DNA of 64,000 nt from Bisporella sp. PMI_857. Its lineage: Eukaryota > Ascomycota > Leotiomycetes > Helotiales > Helotiaceae. Numbering within the stretch: position 1 is the stretch's first letter; each line of letters begins with the position of its first letter. Under the pieces are notes generated by a model. That model was given only the letters and a program-made list of their open reading frames with translations, searched no databases and was not told the origin of the DNA. Shown here piece after piece: positions 21,874 through 33,129 of the stretch. The translations under genes were made by a program, and so were the position numbers. The stretch lies in the NCBI GenBank assembly GCA_021307315.1, contig JAJSPD010000023.1, positions 248,001-312,000 on the forward strand. The letters are read 5' to 3'.

Positions 21874-22960
21874 TTAATCTCTTGCTCTTATTCCTGCGGT
21901 CTGTGGCCCTTGCGAACTCTGTTTCGCCTGCATACCACTTGGGCTTCTGTTGTTAGCTTCATCAAATGTAGGCGACTCATTAGGCACTGTCGTGCTACCA
22001 TCTGGATGTGACACAGAAGGGGATCTTGATTGCTGGTTTTGCAATTTCTTTAGTCGTGCTCTTATAACTGTCGACGTATCTCCATATTCGAGCCTTGTTT
22101 CGTTCGATTTAGGAGAGTCGGACTTGGGTTCCGGGAAAAGCTGGGAGAGAGTATGGGTTGGTTTGGGAGCTACTGGGGAACCTCGAAATTGTGATTTTGG
22201 TCGCTTTGCATCCTTTCCGATCTCATCTCGTTGCACCTGTGGCCGCTTCTCGATGACTCGAGGCTGCTGTTGATATTTTAAAGCACCTTCGTAAAACTCG
22301 GCGAAATTTTCCTCAACTAGGCCAAGTACTGCTGCAACCTTTTCGACCGCCCGAGATGGATATTGCTGAACTGCATCTTCAAGAGACAGAGCAGATAGTG
22401 CCGAATCCGAATCAGCGTCATCCAATTCTACATCACTCATGTCACTTTCTGCATACTGTTCAGAGTTTGTCTTATCCCAATGTTGGTAGTCGTCGATGTC
22501 GTAGAACTTAACAAGGGAGATCAGATAATAAACTATTATTCATGTGTTAGCTATGATGAAATCAAGATTTCCTCGCCAGCTGATACTAACTATTCTTTCT
22601 GGTTGGGTTACGTTTTAGCCTCCAGAATTCGCCAGCATTTCTAGGGAAATATAAAGGCTCTTCATATCCTTTACCAGGAACAAACTTTCCAATAGTTTCG
22701 ATCTTCTCCCACGGACGAGATTTCGTTGAATTCATTCTAACTCTCTCCATGCGCTCGAGGCGGACTCCAAAGTCTCCTAAACGGCCTTCAACGTCTCCTA
22801 GATTCGCCTTCACCTGGCTGAGCTCGACTTGTAGGGTCTCGGTGCCTTCGTCGATTTTGGTGTGCAGTGTCACAAATTCTTTTCGAAGATCTTTATCTTG
22901 CTTTGCTCGATAATTCCTGTAGTCATCATACGTGATAACGCTTGATTCAGTTTCAGACAT
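21874..22960 (-). CDS. fungal coiled-coil protein with disordered tail, 342 aa
   Basis: Exon 1 is 22960-22591 and exon 2 is 22532-21874. The intron has a GTTAGT donor, a perfect GCTAAC branch site and TAG acceptor, and restores one frame. Residues 10-75 form a coiled coil (LRKEFVTLHTKIDEGTETLQ, continuing through VEGRLGDFGVRLERM). Next come PWEKIETIGKFVPGKGY, the conserved-looking GEFWRLKRNP, and (after the splice) YLISLVKFYDIDDYQHW. The last 150 residues are Ser/Pro/Gln-rich and disordered. I recall this layout from uncharacterised Leotiomycete proteins but have no function for it. There is no signal peptide or membrane segment. Confidence 0.6.
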
Positions 22961-23210
22961 AGTTATAGAATAAATGGATAAATTGAGGTGGAGAAGGATG
23001 ATGGATGAAGTGCAATTGATTTCAAGCTTAGGATGTGCTGTAATATCTTAGCGCCGAGCTTGTTGACTCATTGCGGTGGCAAGAGCCGCCAGATGCGGGG
23101 CTGAGATAACGACTTCACGTGATACTCGGATCATCAGGATGTGGGTGTTGGCCAAGGCTTGACGACGGGGCCTAATCTTTCGCCGTCATATTAATGCCTT
23201 TCAACCGCAA

Positions 23211-23895
23211 ATGTGCTCAGATGGAGATAAAGAAGATGCAACCGATAACATTCGAAGGATACATACGTGCCTACCACATACTACTCTCAAAACCACTCCG
23301 CCTCAGTACGCAAGACTCTTCACTAGTCTGAGAAACAAACCGTGCCCGACGTTATTGAAGCCTTGGACGGACTTTCCAGTACTGCAGCAGCAACTTTTCG
23401 AAAGATATTACGAGCACATACTACAAGGCGCAGAACTTATCCGTTGAGCGACCGATAACACAAATCACATTGAATCTTCACCAAATAGAAGGGGCCGATA
23501 TTTTTCTTTTCATTAAGGAGGATGAGCCATATATATTCTATTGTCATTTTGCAGAACCCAACATTGAAGCCGAAACGTAGGGCGAAGTCATCATCTTACT
23601 TTGGCGCTAGAAGATACACTATCTCAGTTCGATTCTCAAGATACGCCTTCCCAAGAAGATGTTGATTTTAAGACCCTAGGTCTGCCGGCTAGCGTCTTGT
23701 ACAAAAGAGAAATGGAGCGACAGATGTAGTACCAGAGGAATCAGATAGAGCAGCAAATGGAGCAACAAAGAGAGGATGCGAAAGTACAGCGCGATCAGAT
23801 GGAGCGGCAGATGGCACAACAGCGAGAACTGATGGAACGGCAGATCGAGCACAGAAGGAAGTGATATCACTGCTTAAGCCCGAAATGGCGTAACA
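23211..23895 (+). pseudogene. Gln/Glu/Arg-rich coiled-coil gene with in-frame stop
   Basis: The 5' part, ATG 23211 to 23447, encodes 78 residues (MCSDGDKEDATDNIRRIHTC). From about 23585 another open stretch reads LEDTLSQFDSQDTPSQEDVD, then LPASVLYKREMERQM. TAG 23727-23729 interrupts it, and it continues with repeated QMEQQRED / RDQMERQMAQQRELMERQ heptads to a TGA near 23861. CAG to TAG would explain the stop. Whether the two parts were one gene is uncertain. Confidence 0.4.
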
Positions 23896-24234
23896 TAAGC
23901 TTAGGTATACCTCTTCGGCCTGACCACTGTGCACCAATCTGGATCAGGCTTATCCTCTCTACCTACAGCGAGTGTTGAACGCTTTTCAATACAGCATCCT
24001 ATTATTTGGCACCTCCCTGTTATGCTATCTAAAAGTTCATCGAAAGATTCCAAGTGAGTAACTAGTAGGTGGTACCGCAGATACTATCCCAAATTTTAAA
24101 AATGAACTTCATGATTTAAAATCTTTATTTTTAAAAAGCTGAGTTACTATTTTCTAAGAATAAAACAATGTCAAGCACCTCCAGCTTAGAGATCCTTTGC
24201 TTTAACTATAAATAGAATGTTTAATATTCCAGTA

Positions 24235-24850
24235 ACTCGCAACTCATATCTGAAATTCCGAATTGATGCTTCTGTATTTGAGGAAAGTGGCAGTAAGCGC
24301 GTGCTCCCGGAAGGCTGTTCCGGGCGACGCTTCGTCCTTTCGTACAGACTGGATAAAGTAGGCGGCAGCTAGCGAGAGATTGTCCAAGCAAGCCCCATAA
24401 TCAACATCCAATCAATCGTGAGGCTGATGTCGTGCAAAGAGCGTTTTTAGTTTAAAATAGAAAGTTGGTATCTCGAAGATCCGAGAACAGAGCATATAAA
24501 TTTCAGATTTGAAATTCCGGATCGATGTCATACATGTGGCCATTAAGCGCTCGCATCCGGAAGCCCGTTCCCGGCAACAAACGCCAAAGGCATTGCGCCA
24601 ATCATCAACGGACGCTCGCAGCCTTGGCACAGCTGTAGGGAATGGTGGGAAAACTAGCGCAGCGATAGACCTCGGTAATAATGGGAATGGAGGGTGTTCT
24701 CGCTTATGATTAGTTCAATGCACCAGGCCACCATCAATAACCGCCGTTGTCAAATACAAAAGCATCAATCTGAAAATCCATATTTGGAATTTACGATTTG
24801 AGATGTTCTGTTCTCAGGTTTTTGAAATGCCAGCATTCTATTTTTAGATG
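24235..24850. repeat. dispersed repeat family, copies 3, 4 (+) and 5 (-)
   Basis: Copy 3 is about 24235-24325 (+), copy 4 is 24330-24575 (+, with long half) and copy 5 is about 24735-24850 (-, degraded). Copies 3 and 4 are head-to-tail; copy 5 faces them. Between them lies 'gcaatgcgccaatcatcaacgg'-type flank. No coding capacity. Confidence 0.6.
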
Positions 24851-24891
24851 GTGATAACGCATTTTGGTTAGTTAAGTTACTGATATGTATA

Positions 24892-25127
24892 ATGTACCTG
24901 ATCACATAGCTGGCCACATCATCCACTTGGCCGCGCAAAAACACACTAAAAATCACGATTTTGGCATGCTTGTATCTCAACTATTAATTGTAATAGTCTC
25001 AGCCTTCATTTATGTATAAGAATCACAGTTAAATCGTTATAGTTTTATAAAGTTAAGTTCGTGATTTTTTGGTGTGTTTTTGCGCGGCCAGGTTGATGAT
25101 GTGGCCAGCTAAGTGATCAGGTACGTT
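24892..25127. mobile_element. short inverted-repeat element (MITE-like), about 235 bp
   Basis: The left arm 24894-24962 and right arm 25048-25124 are inverted copies over about 65 bp, beginning 'gtacctgatcac' and running through 'tagctggccacatcat' and 'ggccgcgcaaaaacacac'. The 85-bp centre is AT-rich with no ORF. I could not fix a convincing target-site duplication. It sits inside the dispersed-repeat cluster. Confidence 0.65.
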
Positions 25128-25429
25128 ATTTGAGAGGTCCTGATTTTGAATCTCCCCCACATCTAATCTCTGCCCAAGCCCATTAGTCGTGCAAGATTAT
25201 GAATAACTTAGTAAATCTAAAACTTGGTCTGGTGATTTTAAAAAAGTTAAAAATAGGGTGCAATGTCCGCTGTTGAGCATGGGCTCAGAATGTGTGAAGC
25301 ATTTCAATATCCTAGGATTCCGAAATGCACAGTCGAACGGCGCGTAAATTGGCGCAATGACATACCTCGGTAATAATGGGAACGGAGGGTGTTCTCGCTT
25401 ATGATTGGTTCAATGCACCAGCTTACCAT

Positions 25430-25690
25430 CAATAACCACCGTTGTCAAATATGAAGCACCAATCCAATAATCCAGGTCTGGAATTTACGATTTGAGATGT
25501 TCTGATTCGCGAATCTTCGAAACACCAACAATCTATCTATCGTGCAAAAGGGCGTTGTTAGCTTAAAATAGAAAATTGGTATCTCTAAAATACGAGAACA
25601 AGACATACAAAACTCAGAACTGAAATTCCGGATTGATGATTTTATATATAACGGCGGATATCAAGCGCGCTTCCGGAAGGGCTATTCCAG
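25430..25690. repeat. dispersed repeat family, inverted pair (copies 6 and 7)
   Basis: Copy 6 (about 25430-25540, minus) is followed within a few bases by copy 7 (25545-25690, plus), so the pair forms a large imperfect hairpin centred near 25542. Copy 7 ends 'caagcgcgcttccggaaggg'. Confidence 0.6.
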
Positions 25691-26021
25691 GTGATGGCCA
25701 CCTTATGCATTAAACCAATCATAAGCGAGCACACCTTTCCCATATATTACCGAGCTCTATTACTTATTCAGTTTTAAAAACCATCAGACCAAGTTTTATA
25801 TTTGCGACTCATGATCTAAGATCACCGTTCTCCGTTCTTCGAGAAATCGGTACTATTCTTGTGTTGCATATTTTGAATGTGGCGGCGCTTAACATAATAG
25901 TCCGCTGTAACATGGAATGTATGTTGGAACTGGCGGGAGCGTCACAGAGCCGAGTTTATACCAGCAATGAGGATCTTTAGAGTAGAACCCAGGGCAGTAA
26001 TGTAAAAACAGTTTTGATCGT

Positions 26022-28000
26022 TTACCTATGTGAAATTTCTCCGTCTAGCGATTCCGCACTTACAATTGAATTTTCTTCCCGCACTCTCTCGGCTTCGTCG
26101 ACTGTAATCCATTCTATGCCGTAAGAGAGACTGCTTGGATGGCTGCTGGGTGTAATCCGAGTTGGCCCTGTCGAATATTCTATCTGAACCTCGAGAGGTC
26201 CCGTAGTATATAGAGGTGATACGTGATCGGCTTTAACGCTTTTTCACAGTATCTGACCCTGAAGAAGTGCGACGTCGTCGAGAGACGTATTATCTGATGA
26301 TGGTCCAGGAGAACTCGATAGGGTCGAAGGAATTGTTTGTGGGGCAATGTCATCCGATGCTTGAATTGATACTTCGCCAACCCGCACTACAGGACTAGCA
26401 CTCTGTGTGCTTTCCGAAGGCTCAGAGAGTGCTATGGGATTCGATAAATAAAGGGATTTTATTTTGTCTTTGAGCGATCTGGTATTTGAGGCTGTAAGAT
26501 CTCTCTCTCCTCTTTAATGACAGCTTCTAGCAGCGCCAAGCTACGCAATGTCGACACTGACACAGGTGGCGTAAGGAGTGTGCTCTCAGGTGGATCCGGA
26601 TACACAGTCTTTTGCTGTCTCGAAAGAAGTGTCGTGAGGCTATTCCTTATATGATTTGCCAACTCCATGTTGAATCTTTGCTCCATTTCCTTAAGTCTTG
26701 GAGAAGAAGGCAATCGCCATCCGGGGTATAATCTTCCAATGCATCGCGGTGTGTATATCTTCCCATACATGCGAATGAAAGCATTACAAAGAAAGCAGGC
26801 GTCCTTGGTCGAACAGACAACTCGGTGCGGCAGCATGGAAGCCTCGAGCTCACAGTAGAAGAGCAGCTGGATCTCGGCGTGAATCTTGGCGTCCTTCAGG
26901 GTTTTTCGCGTCCGCCGGGCAAACAGGTCATTTGCTTCGACCTCACTGAGGTCCAATAACCGACAGACCTGGCCGACATTCCATGGCTGATGCAGTGCGC
27001 TGATTCGCGAGACTGTGGAAGGAAGGTCGGAGTACATTGGTTGGCCGGAATTTTCTGGAATGCGTTTTGAGGCAGGCTGACGAGAACAGTCTTCATCTGT
27101 CTGACTAAAGGGATTTTCTTCGCTGTGCGATAGAGGAATCTGGCAGCTTCCCGGTACCTTGCGACCTTACTAATGATATTGAAAAGGTTTTTCCTCGATG
27201 CTGGACCCATAATTCGGTTGGGTATAGTGCTGAGCAGGTCTTGGAGTTCTCCTACTCGCGACAAGCGATAGACTCCTTCCACTAACTCCACCAGCCTGGC
27301 TGGCGTGCGGTGTTTCGCCCATGCATCAACCAACTTAATCGCCTCTTTAGTGCTTTCCACAAAAAATCTAGAGAGTAGAAGCAGCCTGGTGTCTTGGACT
27401 GTCTCCTTTTCCAGCCATCGGATAGAACTTATTGCCGCTTGGAGCAGTCCCTTGATGGGTTGCCTTGGGGTATTCCTGCTGTTGGAAATGAATCGCAGAC
27501 GGCAGAGAATGCGCACCGAGCACATAGAGATGATTGCAGCAAAAACCTGATCCTCGACAACCAGAGTGCCGTCTCCTCAGTCTCATTAGCAGCAAAGGAG
27601 TATGAGACAATGGTCACTGACCGTCTGATACCCGGGACAGTAGTGCAAAGATTCTCTCGAAACCTAACATAAGGTTTTGTAGGACTTCTTTACCATCACC
27701 TGGCTTGGCTTTATTCACAGCAATCAGGACGTTTAAGAACGCCGAATCGGGATCCTCCTCAACACAAACTGCAGGAATGTGATCAGGACCATCTTTCAGA
27801 TTCGAAAGAAATGCAAGCGTGCTAGCCAAGTCTCGCTCTCGCAGAAAAGACAGCGTATAACCCTTCTGAAAACTCGGAAGACTGTCAATCGGATTGTGAG
27901 AGGGCAGAGCAGGAACAGAATGCAAAAGATAGAGAAGGGCAATGTTCTCAGCGCATATAACTAGTGGAAGAGGGTTATTCGATGTCATTGAATAAGACAT
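26022..28000 (-). pseudogene. fungal OTT_1508-type nucleic-acid deaminase-like gene, dead
   Basis: ATG 28000 starts the N-terminal region (CAENIALLYLLHSVP, RERDLASTLAFLSNL, FERIFALLSR). A GTCAGT donor at 27621 and CTAAT branch site give a 46 nt intron. Exon 2 continues (VFAAIISMC, EAIKLVDAWAKHR). The deaminase-fold core lies at 27000-26700: a HAEIQLLFYCELEA zinc-histidine/glutamate motif and CSTKDACFLCNAF with the paired cysteines, followed by YGKIYTPRCIGRLYPGW. The C-terminus near 26060-26180 reads EYSTGPTRITPSS. Damage: a frame change near 27025, another near 26470, and TGA at 26246-26244. Role by family: a zinc-dependent nucleoside or nucleic-acid deaminase of the kind widespread in fungi; activity is unproven there. 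The repeat-rich region and a LINE flank it. Confidence 0.6.
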
Positions 28001-28049
28001 TCTAAGCAGTGCAGTTCGAGAGACGCTATCAACGAGCTATGGGGGATAT

Positions 28050-29117
28050 GTTTGTTTGTTTGTTTTCTATTTTACGTCTTGGCGGGGGGTGCATAGCAAG
28101 TGCTACATGGCCCCCTGAGCTCCGAAACCGAAGAAAGGACGCCAGAGGATAGGCCTCTGGTATGGTACAGGCCTCAGCGTGAGCTGGAGGGGTAGAGGGT
28201 TATATACAGATACTAGCGTTGTGCCCTAACTGCTAGCATAAAAAGCGGTGACATAGAAAATCTAAGCTTATAGACAATCTATAAAAATACAGGCGCCTTC
28301 CACTTGTGCGCTGCCCTCCTACTCTCCTTGGCCACAACAACGACAAATTATTATTATGTATTAAAAATGTAAAAGAACTAAGTGAAATATGCCGGCCTAG
28401 TCTAGGCTAGGCAGGCGGAGCGGAGAAAGTTCCTCGAAAAAAGAGGTCTTTTTCCACCATTGAGTAAGCTTACATGCTCCTTCAGGAGTGCCGAGAAGTT
28501 CGGAAAGGTCGCGGAATGGGTAGCGTGAGAATAAAGAGTTTGTTGATCTACGGCGTGCTATACGGCAGAAAAAGAAGTGGACAGGCGCTTTTGGGCGACC
28601 GCAAAGGCAATTAGGTTCAAATGTAGAATGGTTGAATCGCTCGTGGTAAGCTAGGAAATCTCCGTGGCCGCTGCGCGCGGCTATCAGGTGTCCTAAAGCT
28701 TTTCGGGGTAGCGAAAGCTCTTTTGGAGGTAGAAGAGCTGTTGAAATTGGGATCGCTTGGTACGAGGTAGGAGCGTTGGCCAGCCACCATTCTAAGTGTT
28801 TTTGAGGTAGCTGAGCAGCTACAAAGCGTTTTAAAGACGCCCAAGAATATGGGAGTTCAGGAGGGGGTTGCAATGCTCCGCGGCGAGCAAGAGCGTCGGC
28901 GAGTTCATTGCCCGGCACTTGAGAGTGCCCTGGGACCCAGCGAACCTGAATTGTTCCTTTGCGCGGACGGGATGCCCACGCCGCTTGTAGAGAGCAGGCT
29001 TTCTGGAAAGTTTCGGCTGACGAGCCGAGAAAAGGAGTAAAGAGCCGTAGGGCGACTTCTTGGTTGTCGAGGCAAATCCAGATATTTGTAGCGTAGCTGG
29101 CATCTCTTCGGAACATA
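28050..29117 (-). mobile_element. 5'-truncated LINE (Tad1-like), RNase H end only
   Basis: The minus-strand frame (to 28397) encodes the RNase H domain (NIWICLDNQEVALRL, VRWVPGHSQVPGNELADALA) and the usual C-terminal zinc-knuckle-like end of fungal Tad1-type LINE ORF2 (GHGDFLAYHERFNH, CLCGRPKAPVHFFFC). The rest of ORF2 is missing, the usual 5' truncation. The 3' tail on the minus strand is a short CAAA-repeat. The 8-bp word 'ggggatat' occurs at both ends (28042-28049 and 29118-29125) and fits a target-site duplication. The insertion lies just upstream of the dead deaminase gene. Confidence 0.75.
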
Positions 29118-29785
29118 GGGGATATTGAAGATTTTGCTACTATCATAAAGAGACACCACGTGCTGGCTTACCCCTCTGTGATCATGTGATCGGTTCCAAT
29201 CTCATCTTTCGGGCCGCAGATTTGGGCATTTCCTCCTTGCTTCGCGCGATCCACAAGAAAGCTACCCCCGCTATCTCATTCCTGCCATGTTCTCCAGAAG
29301 ATGGGACATTATCCTACGACTCCTCTTCTCTTCTATCCATGGCGCTTTCATTGCAGCTTTGGAATACGTCCCCAAGCCACAAAATCAAGAGACAGACAAC
29401 GCATTGCGACCCATCACAATTTGTGGCCATTCACTATATTGCTTTTTCATACATCTGGTAAAAGAGCGACCACAACCAACCCTCCACTGAACTACACAAA
29501 CTGATCATAAGTAGAATCATTTGTCTTCTAATGGGCAGGCGGCCGCAGCGACCCTACCACAATTTATCTCCAGCAAACCTTGAACTACCTCTGCTCGGCC
29601 TCCTGCTCCATATGACTAAAACGCCGACAATCGCTCTCTCTATATCCTCACTGCCGATCCTATCGCCTTCTTACGGACCAAGCTAGTCCCTCGTGCTCGA
29701 CAAGACCGAATCCTTCGCTCCTGGCGAGGAGGCTTATTTCTACCCTGCTCGTGCGATCAGAAACTCATCTATAAGAGGGGTGGAG
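29118..29785. other. intergenic, 5' region of the Zn2Cys6 gene
   Basis: The frame is open upstream of ATG 29786 back to a GTG near 29693, but no ATG lies in that part. No other gene or repeat was recognised. Confidence 0.4.
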
Positions 29786-32177
29786 ATGGGTGCTGGCAGA
29801 GGAATGGAAGGTGGGAAGGATAGCAATAAGCCCCAGAGGAAAGCGCGGTCTTCAATTGCGTGTGCAAAATGTCGCAGGTACATTCAACATTCCACTTAAG
29901 CTAGGCGATGGATCTAAGTCTTTTTGCAGAAGCAAGGTCAAATGCGTCAATAAAGGTGTCGGATCAACATGCAAGGCTTGCGATGAAAGTAGCAAGGACT
30001 GCAAATACCCACCTTCTGTTTCGAATTCAGCATCTAACCGGTCTAAGACTTCGGCGAATATCAAGCAGGAGGATAGCGAGAGCCCAAAAAGGATTAAGCA
30101 GGTTGAGGATCCACTGGACGCCCCGGTGCTAACGAGGAAAGTATGGTATGAGGTGTATGATATTTTCAAGTTGCACTTCTCAACGGAAATGCCGTTCCTC
30201 CATGCGCCTACCTTCAGACACCTGATGCGTCAAGCTTCATATCCAAGAGATCCTTCGGTAGCACCAACTGATCTACAGGATGCGAGAGCTCTACTGCTAG
30301 CGGTTTTGACGCTCACAGCTCGTTTTCATCCTGGATTGGTAGCCTACCATTCCAGTAATCTACTGGATGCTAGCGAATACTATGCTACAGCCCTTAAAGC
30401 AGCTATTCACCCCATAGATTCCATTCTCACAAGTCCTTCGATTTATAGCATCCAAGCCTTGTTGATGCTTGGGCTATACGAGTGGGGCCAGACCAGAGGA
30501 TTGAGCGCCTGGATCTTTATCGGTATGGCTATACGACTGGCACAGGCAATGAAATTGTCGTATGGGGACTGTTACGATAACCGCACTTTCGACCGCACTG
30601 CCTCACAGGAGCAAGATGAAAACGGTCGCGAGAAGACTATTGAAAGGGAAGTCAGGCGACGTACCCTGTGGAGCTGCTTTATTATGGATCGGATGCTTTC
30701 TGCTGGAAAGCACAGGGCAACCATGATCTCGTTGAATCAATTGAAGGTCCAGCTTCCCTGCTCTGATGATCAATTCTTATTTGTCTATAATGTTCGCACT
30801 AGCTTTTTGGACAAACCTGTTCAACCCAACGGAAATATCGAAGATGGAGTCCTTGGTTGGTATATTCGATTGGTTGAGATCTTTGGTAGACTTTCTGAGT
30901 GGAGTTTTGCAGGAGGTCGAAGAACCGAAACCTTGCCTCCGTGGAACAGCTCTTCGAAATTCTATAAACTACGTCAAGAGCTGGAACATTTTCACCAAGT
31001 ACTTCCTTCCAATCTGGCATTCACTGAAGCCCATCTATCTGCTCATATCGAAAAGCGAAATGCCACAACCTATGCCTCCATGCATACTCTATACTCGCTA
31101 TGTCGCATGATGCTACACAGAGAGTACATCCCTTTCATACCTTTACGATGTGAGAAGCCGCAGGGACCTCTAGATGAGCCGATCTTCCCTGAAAATGAGT
31201 ATCATGTGCCTAAAGGGTTTTGGGAAGAAAGTGCCGAGGAGATCTTTGAAGCAGCAAGAGTTATCGTGGATATTGTCCGGACTTGCCAAGACCACGATGC
31301 TCTGCCTGAGTCGCCACAAATTGGATTTGCATTATGGCAAGCAGCCTTCGTGTGTCTCTATGCGTTTCATTTTCCAGGCATGGATGTTGATAAATATCTC
31401 CATCTGGGCTCTGATCAAAACGATAACGACTATTGGACGAATAGCTGCGCAGATCTGACCGTAAAGATCCTTGGAGAGATGGTTCCACGGTTGGAAATGG
31501 TGAAGGGCTCTCTCAAGACGTTTCACAAAATGCACGAGTACTTCTCAGAGGTGAAAACCGAAATTTGGTCTGGCGGTGGGGGCCTGGAACAGTATATGTC
31601 TCTCGAGAAGGAGCTGACAGAGTTTGGAGGCCTTGATAATACGGATATAGATGTGGTATCGGATGGTTCTAAGAGTGTTGACCAAGCCTGCTCTAGAGCA
31701 AGTACAAAAGATATTGGCAAAGAATCTGTCAAGGGAGATGCAATACAACCCGTCGCAGTCTTCACAAATCCTGCAAACGAAAACGAAAACGACAATCGGA
31801 AATTCAACACCGGCCACGGATATCAGTGCAACCCCAGCCATCAGCAAACTCCTAACTTCAACGGTCTCAGTTTCATAGGTCCTGACGTATCGACTCTAGG
31901 AATCAACTTCCCATACGTACAAAGTCAACCATATCTTAACTCTGGACAACAACAACATCTTCCTGTAAGCATGTCCGCCGGCCAGTATACATCAACCATG
32001 GCACCTCCCAATGTTCAAGGCAAACTGCGACAGTGGTCACAGGATGTCAGTGTAACATGGATAGCACGTCAAGAGGGAACTAATGCGAGCACCAATTACG
32101 ACAACGGAACACAGCTAGACTATGCTAAAACACAATTCGACGGTTTACTAGTTGATATGCAGAATTTCGAAAACTAG
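29786..32177 (+). CDS. Zn2Cys6 fungal-specific transcription factor, 779 aa
   Basis: Exon 1 (29786-29877) and exon 2 (29930-32177) join through a 52 nt intron (GTACAT...TTTTTGCAG) that falls inside the zinc cluster. Splicing creates CAKCRRSKVKC (residues 26-36), completed by C45, C48 and C55, giving the full six-cysteine DNA-binding set. Residues 70-90 are basic. The middle homology region (Fungal_trans type) follows: VWYEVYDIFKLHFSTEMPFL, LLMLGLYEWGQTRGLSAWIF and the signature EVRRRTLWSCFIMDRMLSAG. The C-terminal 200 residues are Gln/Asn/Ser-rich. ATG 29804 is an alternative start. It is a nuclear regulator whose target pathway is not evident, since no biosynthetic cluster lies next to it. 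The gene is intact. Confidence 0.85.
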
Positions 32178-33129
32178 AATTACTCGCACAATCATGATCT
32201 GTGGAGCATTCCCAACACGATGGTAGCCAGGCAGGGAGGATTTTATTAGCATTGCGTGAGTCTTAAGTTGATTATACTATGATATAGACATTGATGACTG
32301 CCATAAATAAGTGACATTGGAGATGGAGGAGTGCCGGGATCGTCATGCAAGTCTCTAGGCAATCAAAATACTCCTTGCTACTGTATTTGCTGTCTCAGCT
32401 GGGCGATTAGTCGCCAGCCATGAAATAGGGTAGTCCGCCTGCCGCTTGTGAATAAGGCAACATATATCTCTATTCCAGATTTGAACTTGTATTGAGAAGG
32501 ATGGATCTATGAGTCCAAAGGGAGTGGAACTGACACTGGAGGCTATCCAGTTTATGTACTATTGACAAATATACAGCTTAACACTTGACTTCAAGTTTCT
32601 GCAGTAGTCCCGGCCATCATTAAAACCTGGCCCATACCATACCCTGAATTGGGAATCAAGCTCTCTATTTACCCCATAGAACCCATCGTCTGGAACAGAT
32701 GATGTACTGCGTCCTAAATATCTCCGTAATACCACTTGAACCGTAATATGACTTATGTGGCCCCCAACCTGCGCTATTTTACCATGAATAACATTGTCGC
32801 TCGTCGAAACTGCAAGCCGTACAGCATCACACATAGCATAGTTTCCAATAGTGCTGATGCTTTTCCATCAGGGAAGTTCCTGCTTCAAAGAGGATTCGCC
32901 CGGACTGGTAGATGGCCCCCAATATTTCCTGCGGCCGTTGAAGATCTATACGGTCCTCCTCAGAGACCGTCCCTGTCATCGATTCGATCTTTCATAAAAC
33001 TTTCCACTTTCGCAGTAGTAATGTTGAAGCTGCTCTTGTACCCGTGCAGGGCCTCTGGTGGCTCAGGGATCGGCTCAATCTGATTAATATGGTCGGAAAA
33101 CTGGGCACATATTTATCGATTCTTGCGCG
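32178..33129. other. intergenic with decayed minus-strand coding relic
   Basis: The minus strand 33085-32560 shows protein-like stretches in three frames (IEPIPEPPEALHGYKSSFNI; LQRPQEILGAIYQSGRILFE; VSTSDNVIHGKIAQVGGHIS), consistent with a decayed gene of unknown family. No intact frame. Confidence 0.3.

Noticed and set aside
26896..27037. Two overlapping minus-strand frames as two separate genes
   Set aside because: They are consecutive parts of one deaminase-family protein separated by a frame change.
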